Position numbers and translations under genes: made by a program. The notes beneath the pieces were generated by a model. That model had not been told where the DNA came from and made no database searches. It worked only from the letters and a program-made list of their open reading frames with translations. Positions 11,443 to 23,200 of a stretch of DNA of 64,000 bases are shown piece by piece; the first letter of the stretch is position 1, and the number at the start of each line of letters is the position of its first letter. Source of the stretch: Chondrosia reniformis (taxonomy: Eukaryota > Porifera > Demospongiae > Chondrillida > Chondrillidae); NCBI GenBank assembly GCA_947172415.1, contig OX359190.1, forward strand, positions 2,418,001 to 2,482,000, in the 5' to 3' direction.

Positions 11443-11945
11443 TGTAACAGTATCAATGCTGCCTTTGTTTCCATGGCAACACATGGGATATACAGAAGGT
11501 GTTAATGTACAACACAAGTTGAGGACATCATACATGCAACAGTATCAATGCTGCCTTTGTTTCCATGGCAACACATGGGATATACAGAAGGTGTTAATGT
11601 ACAACACAAGTTGAGGACATCATACATGCAACAGTATCAATGCTGCCTTTGTTTCCATGGCAACACATGGGATATACAGAAGGTGTTAATGTACAACACA
11701 AGTTGAGGACATCATACATGCAACAGTATCAATGCTGCCTTTGTTTCCATGGCAACACATGGGATATACAGAAGGTGTTAATGTACAACAAGTTGAGGAC
11801 ATCATACATGCAACAGTATCAATGCTGCCTTTGTTTCCATGGCAACACATGGGATATACAGAAGGTGTTAATGTACAACAAGCTGAGGACATCATACATG
11901 TAACAGTATCAATGCTACCTTTGTTTCCATGGCAACACATGTAAC
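11443..11945. repeat. 92-95 bp minisatellite, about 5.4 copies
   Basis: Unit contains TTTGTTTCCATGGCAACACA, GGATATACAGAAGGTGTTAA and GAGGACATCATACATG. Copies are near-identical; some lack 3 bp (ACACAAG versus ACAAG). Open frames on both strands (for example 11640-11903 and 11686-11940) come from the repeat. Confidence 0.9.
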
Positions 11946-12292
11946 ATTATCTGTGTCACTGATCCCTATCTCTATTTCACTCTATTCACAGCCAGTCAGT
12001 CTAACCAACCAATCAGAATAATTCCACAGTTTAATGAACCATGCATTTAGAATAACTTATGGTATACATACATTTAAATGAATAAAATATTGGTTAATTA
12101 AACTTCATTCACAAAAGCAGATGTTCAGAAATGGTCATTATAAAGTTTACACTGTTAATTAAGATGTCTTTTAAGCATTTAATATTTAGGAAACTAAATA
12201 AATGTAATTGCACTAAAAAGGGATACTAAAGTATGAGATATTTTATATTTAAGAATGCGAACCAAAACAACATTATACATATGTGAGTGCTG

Positions 12293-12529
12293 TCAGTAGA
12301 AATCACAGAAAATGGCCTCCAAAAGAAATCGACTTTTTCTTAGCAAATGTCTTTATGGCCCTTAGAGAACGTTTGTACCAAATTTGAATTAAATCCCCTT
12401 TTTTACGAAGAAGATATGTTGATTAAAAATATCGTACTGTGTACATTCTTACTGTATCAAAAATATGACGGCCATTTTTCCATAATTACCAGAGTAATAC
12501 CTGAGGCCATTTTCTGCGATTTCTACTGG
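12293..12529. mobile_element. MITE with 25 bp inverted termini
   Basis: Left end AGTAGAAATCACAGAAAATG plus GCCTC is inverted on the right (GAGGCCATTTTCTGCGATTT plus CTACT) with one mismatch. The interior is noncoding. Confidence 0.75.
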
Positions 12530-12944
12530 TGGTTTAAAAAATATATACACACCTAAATCTGTATTGAAAAATAGTGTCAAATACAGATAAACCAAGGTCG
12601 GATATACGAGGGACTAAGGTATTACGGGGAATACACTTTAGATCAGTTTCAGTCGATTTCGTTTGGTTAAATAAGGTTGTCAGTAAAGTCAAGGCCTGTT
12701 AAACCAGAGCCCACTGTATATGTATCATACACTAATCCCGTTAAGGTTCCTTGGTTGGGTTAGTGGTGTACATACGTACCCGTTCCCATAGCAACATCTT
12801 ATCACAAGGCAAGTGTACATGGCAGCAGTGTGACATCATTAACACCCATACGTATAGGTTATGCCACTTCAGCCATGTACACACTGCCAATCAACTATAA
12901 TTAGTAATAGAATAAGGATTTCTCCTAACTGTGTTGTTATCTTT

Positions 12945-13056
12945 GGAAAGGGTCATCTTTCGACTTTGGGAGCGTCTAGAGATGCAGTTTTTTGGTTCTT
13001 CTTTCTGCCAAACGTTTCGTTCTAGACGCTCCCAAAGTCGAAAGATGACCCTTTCC
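12945..13056. repeat. Perfect 36 bp fold-back
   Basis: Arms 12945-12980 and 13021-13056 are exact reverse complements (GGAAAGGGTCATCTTTCGAC ... GCGTCTAGA), with a 40 nt loop that includes CAAACGTTTCG. Related pieces are near 14040-14075 and 33299-33420. Confidence 0.9.
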
Positions 13057-13239
13057 AACTATAATTAGCACACAAATACATACGTACACTGAAACAGTAT
13101 ATAGCAAACAAGTTTCACTGAAATTGATAGGAATTGCTTGTTGCAATCATAATGAGGTTAAATGAGCCTTTTTTTAATCATTCAAATGAAATGTTAAGAA
13201 TTAATAAGAACTGTCTGAGGCTCATTTAAGGGCAGGTCT

Positions 13240-13640
13240 TACTGTACTATACTGTACTATCAATATAATACTAATATATATACTGCACTAATACTATCAG
13301 TATAATACTAATATATATACTGCACTAATACTATCAATATAATACTAATATACCGTAGTTCGGGAAATATTCGTGTTCGGAAATTTTCGTGGGAACAGTT
13401 TTCGTGTTAAAATATTTTTTTTCGTGGTCTGGGGGTTACCACGATATTATACAACGTGTTATTATTCGTTGTTAAATATATTTCGTGCGATAAATTTTCG
13501 TGGTTTGAGCCAACCACGAAAATATTTTAACAACGAAAATTTCCCGAATTATGGTATATACTGCACTAATACTATCAATATAATACTAATATACGTATAT
13601 ACTGCACTAATACTATCAATGTATACACACAATATTCCAT
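13240..13640. repeat. 37 bp minisatellite interrupted by a MITE
   Basis: ACTAATACTATCAATATAAT-type units occur at 13240-13350 and resume at about 13557-13640. The interruption is the TACCGTA-type MITE at 13351-13557. Confidence 0.7.
13351..13557. mobile_element. MITE, TIR TACCGTAxTTCGGGAAA, copy 1
   Basis: Starts TACCGTAGTTCGGGAAATAT and ends TTTCCCGAATTATGGTA. The interior is made of TTTTCGTGGT and ACCACGAAAAT blocks. Other copies: 27503-27813 and a partial one at 54311-54450. Confidence 0.8.
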
Positions 13641-14352
13641 ATACGCATCAGGTTTAGCTACTGGGGAAGAAAATTCATAGAAAAATAACAGAAGAATGGT
13701 CACTGTAACTGTCAAACTTTTAAAAATGTGGATTTAGCAAAAGGACAGTTCATGTTTATTATAAGAGCTAAGCTTAAGCCTTATAAATATTCCGGTGAAT
13801 ACTCTGCCATAGAAACACAAGCTCCCAGAGCTTTGAATTAACTCAATTCTCGTGGGCATGTACCCATTAAATTCAGAGGGGCTAAGGACTTCAAGATTCA
13901 ATAAAGATCCCCAGGTTCACTGATGAAGGGTGGTATTCCCAGAACCAGCTGTCTGGCCCAGTGGAGTAAAAGAAGAAAGAGAAGGCTCCTGTATCCTCAT
14001 CTAAAGTTGTGAGGGTCTTCTTCAGTGATGCTCTAAAAGTTGAAAGATGATCCTTTCAAAAGATAAGTTCGACACAGTTGGAAGGAGTCCTTTCTCTATT
14101 ATTAAAGATTGAGTTTCACCAAATAACAAAATTTTACCAATTAACATTCTTTTCTATGTAATGAACACTATAATACAATATGTACTGCATTACCCACAAA
14201 AGAATAGGAATGTACACATGCATTCTGTATAATATATAGTTGAAGCATGTACATTGATTAGCATGCTATTCAGTATGTACTACTATATGTGTATACATAC
14301 GTACGTATATGAATGTCTTGGTATGTCTACATCTAAAGTATAAAATATTTAG

Positions 14353-14702
14353 TGGGGCAAGGGGTGGGGCAAGGGGTGGGGCAAGGGGTGGGCCAAGACT
14401 ATATATTCACTTGGGCATTGTCCAACAGTACATAGGCCTGATAATGTTCTGCATTATGGGATGGGACATAGTATGTCTATGCATCTGTCCCCTCCCACAC
14501 AACCTTGCCCCACCCATATAGAGGCTTAGAGAATACACTGAAAAGGAACTAGAGGTACGTACGTATACTAGGTCAAAAATATACTAGAGGTATACAAGAG
14601 GTATACAAGAGGTATACTAGAGGTATACAAGAGGGGTATACAAGAGGTATACTAGAGGTATACAAGAGGTATACTAGAGGTATACAAGAGGTATACTAGG
14701 GG
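14353..14702. repeat. Two short minisatellites
   Basis: 14353-14395 has four GGGGCAAGGGGT-like units. 14577-14702 has about eleven 11 bp units AGGTATAC(A/T)AG. No gene. Confidence 0.8.
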
Positions 14703-16355
14703 GGATATACATAGTAGAGGTACATATACGTACGTACACAAGCTACACAAGAGGTAAAGAAGAGGCATACTAGAGATATACTAGACACAAGAGCATAGAG
14801 GAGATATATAGGATAGAGGCTCATTACTACAGCATTTCTATAATATGATAGAGGCTCATTGCTACAGCAATACAATTATTACTAGGGGTATATAAAGCAC
14901 ACTGGATATTAAATGAGCAAAACAACAGATATAACAGAATTAAAACTGAACTTCAAACTACACACAATATCTCCTAATTACTATAACTTTTTTACAGCTT
15001 GTATAACTTTGTAAATTTTCAAACCTTTACAAGTCTTTCACAAGCTGGGTTCTAAGATCAAATTTCCAAATCTAGTCAGTAGGGCATCAATTACGTAGGT
15101 AGATCCATAAATCCAGCTCTTAATACAACTATACATGTATAAATACTTAGTTAATTGTACTAAACCTGTGCAAAGGTTATGTATAAAAGGAAGTTAATAT
15201 CACTGGAAGTTATTACATCAAACTGAGCAAGTAAATGAATATTTATGTACGTACGTGCAATACATTTGACTTGCGTATGTATATACGTATGTACATATGC
15301 AAAATATAACAATGACTTGTGTATTTCGCAAGGTGTTTAAATTATAATGCAATTATCTTTAAGTAACACAATAACAAGCATTAAATGCACCTGTTCAACT
15401 GGAGTGAGAAAGAAGGTGATGGCAGACAACACTAGTGTAGTGGCTAAAAAGATTCTTTAAAATAAACTTTAGTACAATGCATCCAATTTTACCCAACAAA
15501 AATATTTTTTAAGTGGAAAAATACCAATCTCATCAAGACTGTACACCAGATATTGCCATTTCCAAAGACATGAAAAATCTAATACACCATTTTCCTACAT
15601 GCCTATTCTGTAAAAAAGCCTATAGGAGAACTAACATGTACCAACTAATAATATTGTTCCTAGCTTGCTATTGCACCATTCATAAGCACCTTTATTACAG
15701 TAACATATTGTATTATTTTTATGGGCACACTTCCATATAAAAGATGCTATAAATGTACGTATAGAATGCCTACACTGTTGTATAAATAATATGATCAATT
15801 CATTCAATCAGTCAGCTAGAACAACCAATGAAACTATTAGCTGGAAAGGGGTCACAAATGATAAAGGATGAATGATTTACAGAAAATATTAAGTAACAGT
15901 TCACTAAATATTACTAAATATTATACAAACGGATAATTCTAACCTTTGAGACAAAAACAAGTTCAACTGGCAGAAGAAGGGCGCAAATAATTGCAAAGAA
16001 TTGCAAAGAATTATAAAAAACTGTTGGTCAAATATACTTTGTTAACAAGATTGACAATTACAAGACTCAGACAAAATAGTGATTATACAATCAAGTCTAC
16101 TCAATTAATCACTGCTCCAAATCATTTCCAAATCAACTCAAACTACTAATTACCAAAGAATAGGTTAATAAATGTACATACACTTTATTGTAAGAGCGAG
16201 ACATACACGCCGCCTTCACCAGTCAGCAATTATGAACGGCCAAGCGCCTAGCTAAACCATACATAAGTGATAAAATGTAACCAAAACCTATTTTATCCCA
16301 GCTCTCAAAAGGAAGAACCTCGTTATAGAACACTTTCCTTGAATGCAGAAAACAC
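14703..16355. other. No gene established
   Basis: AT-rich. It includes a short repeat-A piece at about 15590-15640. A minus-strand hydrophobic open segment near 15370-15460 has a plausible acceptor but a weak donor; it was not called. Confidence 0.4.
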
Positions 16356-16478
16356 TTTGAAACCGTCGTTAGAGATCCCCGATATAATTGAAATATTTAT
16401 CACCGTACAACATAAAACGCTTCTTTGAAACCGTCGTTAGAGATCCCCGACATAATTGAAATATTTATCACCGTACAG
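16356..16478. repeat. 68 bp tandem duplication
   Basis: TTTGAAACCGTCGTTAGAGA ... AATATTTATCACCGTACA occurs at 16356 and again at 16424. It lies in a CpG-richer stretch (about 16200-17250) that looks like the 5' region of the gene starting at 17281. Confidence 0.8.
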
Positions 16479-16799
16479 CACTGCACATTCTTACGGATTA
16501 TAACCGATAAACACGTCGTCTTAGAGAAACACAAACACGCGCTGGGAGCCAAACAGCCTAAAGATCCACACAACAAACTAGGAAAAGATTACATTTTTGT
16601 AATTCATTAACTTTCACACAAAATGGAAGAATAGTGAAAAGGAAGATGATATAATCGAAACTTTTGCCGTTAGGCAAAACTATAAATTAGATCTATTCAA
16701 AGCTACAGCACAAGCATGATTACAATTCTCTCACCAGAGACGCTTAAAAAATCGATACGAATACTAATCGGCGGGCCATAAATTAGAACTACCAGAAGA

Positions 16800-17280
16800 T
16801 AATGCGAAGATAATGCGAAGATAATGCGAACACCCGAAAGATGGGCGTAATGTCATTTCCGTCTTGAAGTTTCCCTGCCTAACTCGTTTATAAACATTAC
16901 AGTTCTGTCAACGGTAGATCTACCAGCTCCTAAGCAAACCAGTCTAACAGTATATAATAAATTAGTTTGTATGTCCATAGCCGTTTAGTCACAATATAGA
17001 CCACAATCTCGTAAATGCCGCATTCTTTGCTTTAATATAGCTGAACTCACCTTTGAGGGAAGACACTTCAGCGAATATCGACTGTTACCTCGGAGAGACC
17101 TCTTGCGTTACAATTTCACAGACAGAGGAAAAATCCGTCGACCGTTCTCTTCGTAAAAGGACTCGTCTATACTTGGCTCACGTGCCTATACATACTAGAT
17201 TGTGCAATAAATTAAATGGCGTTTGAGGACGGGGAATGCATTTGCCGAATCGAGTTTCTGGAATTGTATTGCCCTTGTAA
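16800..17280 (+). promoter_or_regulatory. Likely 5' region of the WSCD-like gene
   Basis: CpG density rises over about 16750-17220 compared with the AT-rich surroundings, directly before the start codon at 17281. A small 11 bp direct repeat (AGATAATGCGA, three copies) lies near 16797-16830. No TATA element is asserted. Confidence 0.35.
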
Positions 17281-20200
17281 ATGAATACAATGCGATGCCA
17301 TGTAAAATGTATTTTAATGACAATTCTCTTTACTGGTTACTTAATGCTGGCCATTTTCCTGGTGAACCATTTCGAGATTCACAATTCAAGTTCAGTCTTG
17401 ATGGAGAGTTTGGAGTTGGGAAAAGTGACTAATCCGCTTCCATTTGTATACTTTAGCGAGATACAAGCCAGGAAGAATTACGTTGGGAATCTATCCATCA
17501 TTCGAGGGACCATCTCCCAAGTCCTGGACATTCACATCGTGTGGAACGCCACGGAGAATATCACTCACATAGAGAACGTTGTTAATAAAGGTCTTAGCTA
17601 TATAAATGGTCTGAAAGAATTGGATTTTAACTCTAAAGTGGCATTTTTAAGGTGTAATGTTCCAGAAATCTCTTTATTAAAAAAACAATCTGAAGTTGAT
17701 GTTTTTAAGGAGAAGCCTTTGTATGCAGTTAAATTAAAAAATGGCGTATATCAGGAATTTTTTAGCAATTTTACCCTGGATTATTGTTGTTCACCTTTTA
17801 GTCACATGTCATTCATGAAGTTTAATGCTAGCCGGTTCTCTGTAGCCCTGGCCAGCATTCCAGGCTCGGGGAATTCCCTTTTGAGGTACTACATTGAACA
17901 GGTTACTGGCATTTTCAGTGGATCAACAAGTTGTGATGTTGCACTCAAGAGGGTGGGGCATCTTGGGGAAGGAGTGTTTAATTCTCAAGTGTCAGTTGTC
18001 AGATCTAATGAACCATACTCCAATTTATCAGTAATTGCAGTAACGTTTAGAAGAGCAATTCTTTTATTGCGCAATCCATATGCAGCCATTTTGGCAGAAT
18101 ATAATCGAATTGTAACACAAAGTTATGTTGCAAAGTTACCACTTCACCATTACAGTAAGTTTATACACATAAAATAGCATAGGTTATGCGTGCACATCAG
18201 TGTGTACATATTACCACATAACTAATTAAGGATAATCAGTATTAAAAAGCTAAAACCACTAGAGGAAATATCTTTAGAGAACCTGTTTTCTTCTCACTTA
18301 ATGTAACTACATGAAACCAGAAAGTAAAGTGTGTCTTGAGCTAGCCCTGCATGTGAGCATTGCTATTGCATGAAGTCATTTACCTCCTCCTCGCATACTT
18401 TCGACATCCTATTTACTATCATTACCTTAGACTAGCAGACAAATGTAGTATAGGAGTCAGTATTTATTTATTGTAGTATATATGAAGTTTATTGAGCAAC
18501 AGCAACATTAAATCTTTGGAATAGAACGTTTCAACCCGTAGGTCTTCATCAGCAATTCAATAAACTTCATATGTCATCATGATTGTGACAAATAAGCCCT
18601 ATCACTTTATTTATTTATTGTAGTGTATATATATTTACACTCCGTTGCTGGGGCAACCAAGGCAAATTATATTCCACAACTGAAGTATAACTATAATATG
18701 AGGCACAGTCACTTCACTGTGATTGGTCATCGTTGCAATAACCCGCCAAAAACTCAGTAAACGCCTATAAGCTTGCATTATCTCACGAAAATGCAAGAAA
18801 ATGCAACCTTAGGGATGGAGTGTATGACAGTTATGTAATGTCATCTGGTGGAGTGTATTGGTTATACAAGCACTCGCCCTCGGGTGCAAAGTGATATTGT
18901 ATATAACTATTTCTTGTTTTCTGATGTTTATGTGCCTTGCCAGGGTTAGGGCCATTTTGCAAGACAGTTGTGCAAGATTTGTCTATATATACTATATAAA
19001 CTAAATAAAGGATATGCATTGTATATATGTATGTATATATCCTCTTTATAGAATAATCAGGGCCCATGGTTTAGTGAATCTTCCATTCTTCAATGGTACT
19101 TTAGCCGGTATACCATTTTCACTAATATTTATAGTCTGAATCTAAATTTTAATTTATCTATAAAATTAAATTAAATTGTTTCCCAGTTTTTATGTAATAA
19201 CAAATTTTACCCCGTCTATACAACTGTTAGTATGAATAATAAATAGAAAGAGATATTGTATTTTAGGTTTCATAAAGGAATTATAATATTTGGACTGAAG
19301 ATCAATAAAAACTGTTCTAAAGCCTTGTCTCCTTGGTGTATTTTATCAGATGTTGTAGCTACATATGTATGTATAATAGCTGTGAATAGTATAATTATAT
19401 TATATTATTATTATTATTATTAAAGTGCATCATGTGCAAAGCACACTAGGGCGTTTGGCCCATGTAGCACTGTGCAGACAATAAATTAAATTATAAACAT
19501 AAAAAATGGGTTAATTTCCACAAATCGCCATTTAGTCAGTGACATCAGTACTATGTTCGTAGAATCTGTTATACCACATCTTCTCTAGTGCTCTTCCCAT
19601 TCTCCCTTCCTATCTAGTATTAGAACACATTTCTTCTTTTCTCCAATCTCCTGGAATCCTTTGACTGTGTCCCCCATGGCTTGCAAATTATATATATTTT
19701 AGATTATATATTCTCAATATAGATGTTGGAAACATATAGATTGTTTTTTCTTACAAAATCAAGTTACCTTTACTCACATACTGCTATTATATGCCTATTA
19801 AATACAATGGAATAGAATTAGTAAGTTGGGACATACATACGTTTGATACAAAAAATGTCAAATTTTCATAGCATTGCATTGAGATGACAAGTACACATGT
19901 TTCCACTGAAGTCTTAGTAAATATCAAGTCTGTCAGCACAATTGGGTCTTCAAGTAATATTGAACTGTTCTTAATGAATGGTTCTCCTATAGGTATGACC
20001 AATATTAATTGTGTTAATCCAGATTCCTTACATTGAATGGTATGCCTGTGTGAATCCATATTTGTAAAGTACAGTAGCTGTTACTGTTGGAGATTGGTAA
20101 CTTTATACTCCTCATAAAGTGTCATGCAGTTAAACTCAATCAGATAAATGTGGTTCTTTAAGGTTGTTTTTGATAAAACATATACATGCCTCGCTGAGAA

Positions 20201-23200
20201 TAATTGTCGTGTCAATTTGATACCAATTTTCTCCTTCTAATTGTATTAACAGTTTAGTGGGAAAGTAAATTTTACTTTTAGTCTGTTTAGTCTGATGCCT
20301 CCAGATTTATCTGTCATTGGGAGCTACATAGGTATGTCATTTGATGTACTTTATCATTGTGCAATCAATAAAGAGGTGTTTAGATAAAGAAAACGACTAA
20401 TAGGCCGCTTTGTTTAACACTCAAATGTGTTAAAGTGCATCCCGTGGGATTGGTGAGACTAGTACCCACTGTTGTTGCCATGGTGATGTAAAACATAATA
20501 TGTATGTACCTCAAACCTTTTAGCATGATTGATTTGGTTTGTGTAAGTGGTCAAACAAACAATGAACAAAATTGTGACCTTTCTAATTAGTATTGCTAGG
20601 TATTATTGCCTGGATGAATTACCTTAAAAATCATTTCTAATTTCTTATATGATTATCAGGAATATATATACCTATTTTTGGACATCTATAACTAGAACAG
20701 TCTACTTTGAATTCAAAGTTCTATTTCATTTCTCAGTCTCCTCTTTGCTGGTCCACTGTTCACAGAGTAGATGTGTTCATTGTTAAGTAGAACTTTTTTA
20801 TGGTGCTAGCTGTACTACTTCTAAAGTTTCATTTATCTGGCCAGAGATTTGTTTATAGGACTCACTTTTCATTGGGAAACATGAGAACCTTGATATTGGT
20901 CCTTGTAAAGCAGGTATCACAGATGTAGTTTACACATAAGGACTTCAAAGCATCAGGAGACTCTCCCAGGTTCACTAATGAAGGTAAAATTCCCAGAAAC
21001 AGATGTGGGTCAGAAGGTTCTTTCAAAGTTTCATATACAGCTGCTATGAATACTGTAATCTGAGATATAGGAATCGCTAGACAAGCTTCTTGTACATGCA
21101 ATTGAATATGCATTTCATGCATAAGAACCCTCCAATATGGTCCATGGTTTAAGAATATACGTCTTAACCTTCATTTGATTGCTTAACCTTTGGTATTCAC
21201 AAGGTTGTTCTTTGAAATGGTTTTAAGAAAACTTCAAAGGCCCTAGACCACACATATTGATTGATCCTTCCTTATACAAAGAAAAATATAGTTTTTTTTT
21301 GAAAATTGTGATGTTTTATGTGATAAATTCGACAACTGATTTGTCTATCTTTTGAAAGGATTATCTTTTGACTTCTAGAGAGTCTGATTTGTCTACTTAA
21401 AATTTTCTTTGTTAAATTAGATTGTTCCATTAGCTTGTTTTCACTTCTACTTCCAATTGTTGAGCCTGTCTGGTATATTATGGGTTCATACAGTATTATT
21501 ATAATATAATACTTCAAATAACCACATTCAGGAGGCTAAACTCTTGTCTCCTTTCTTCTGCCGTTCTTTATAATTTTGAGGATTCCTGAGTGTCCAGATT
21601 CCTCACAAATACAATTATGGGAGGTATCGGCTGCCTATTATGCGTGCCAAGTAACTTGTGTACAGGGAGTGACAGTCCCATAAAATATTAACTCAAATTA
21701 CTTGTTTTTTCTAACTTCACCTTAAAATGTACTCATTTTCTGTCTCAAGTTTGAAAATGTTAAATTGTGGTTGTTTCAATCAACTATGACATCACTAGTT
21801 TAAAGTACAAAGGAGCTGTTGTTATATATATTTAGGAAACTGAGGTTTAGTATTAAATATGTTACTATTACTATGAATCCTATGTATGTATCCTAGAAAG
21901 CTTATTATGCAATGGCTGATTTGGTCATCCAATATACGTATGTAATACTGTATAGTTGGACAAATTGGCGGAGATTTTAATTTGACCGTTTGGCAGTCTC
22001 ATGAATTTAAATCTGTCAATTTTACATTCGTATAACTGAGTGGTAGCCTATACGGTTATTTCAATAGGTTCTATGTGAGGAGGTTATCATCACATTACAA
22101 GTTATATATCTACACTGGCTAAGCTAGGTTTGGTTGCCCTAGACTTTCTGTGACCATTTGGTCTGTGGGGGAGGATTTACGTGATGGCTGGATAGTCATC
22201 CTTTGAGCAGTGTAGATATATAACTTGTAACTAAACGGTTATTGTTGACTGGATGACATCCAAGCCTTGAGCTATAACACTGTCAAGTTTAAATGCCGTC
22301 AAATATTCCCACTATATGGAAGATGGATTTATTAAGTGCCAGTTAAATAGTGATTGTGCAATAATGGGTCTGATTTCGTCACACATTAGACTGAAGTGAT
22401 TAGAATTGGTACACGGATAACATGGAACAAGCAATCATTAATTAGGACTATCCCAATCTAATATTCCCACTCTACTCCATAATGAAACTAGACCCATTAA
22501 ATATGTACCAATCAAATTATAAATAGTGATTGCACAATAAAAGCACCTGATTGTATCTATTACTGTATACATGATCATGATAATGAGGAATTTCCACAAA
22601 TTGTTAACTGAACAAAGATTTTACATTTTTATATTCACAAATGTGTTCAAGAATTGGTTCCAATTTGAGCATCAGCAACACTTATTATTAATCAAATTAT
22701 TAGGACTTTTTGACCCAGAGGTCTTCTTCAGCAATAAAACCTATGGGTCAAAACGTCCTAATAATTTGACTAATAATAAGTGTTACTGATGCTCAAATTG
22801 CAACCAATTCCTAATGAACGCAACAAATACCCTTTATTACTTCATTCAAATGTGTTCAAGTACAGATATTGTACATGTATAATATAAGCAGAGGTGGGAA
22901 ATACTTGTAACGTAGATGTTTGCCAATGTAACACCATTTAGGAAACTTGTGAAGGTACCTTCTTGTGAACGTTATCACACATACATTACTTCCAGCTGAA
23001 GTGATTTAGGTGTATTTTTTGAATAGAATATGACTTTAAAACAAGCATAATTACCGAGTAAATTGGTTTTCCAGTGGAATTACCAGCCTGTTTTTCAAGA
23101 AGACAAAATCTTTGTAGTTAAAAAATATTGCTACAGTTGAGGGGCATGCCAACTATTGTACTTATCTGAATAGAAGCCCGGGCTTTTATTCTTTCTGGGT

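Noticed and set aside
11640-11944. Overlapping ORFs on both strands rich in FPWQHMGYTEG or CCHGNKGS
   Set aside because: Products of the 92-95 bp minisatellite; no start context, no splice sites, both strands open.
15370-15460. Minus-strand hydrophobic exon (LVLSAITFFLTPVEQ)
   Set aside because: Good acceptor, but the donor is a weak GTGCAT and no partner exon could be found in phase.
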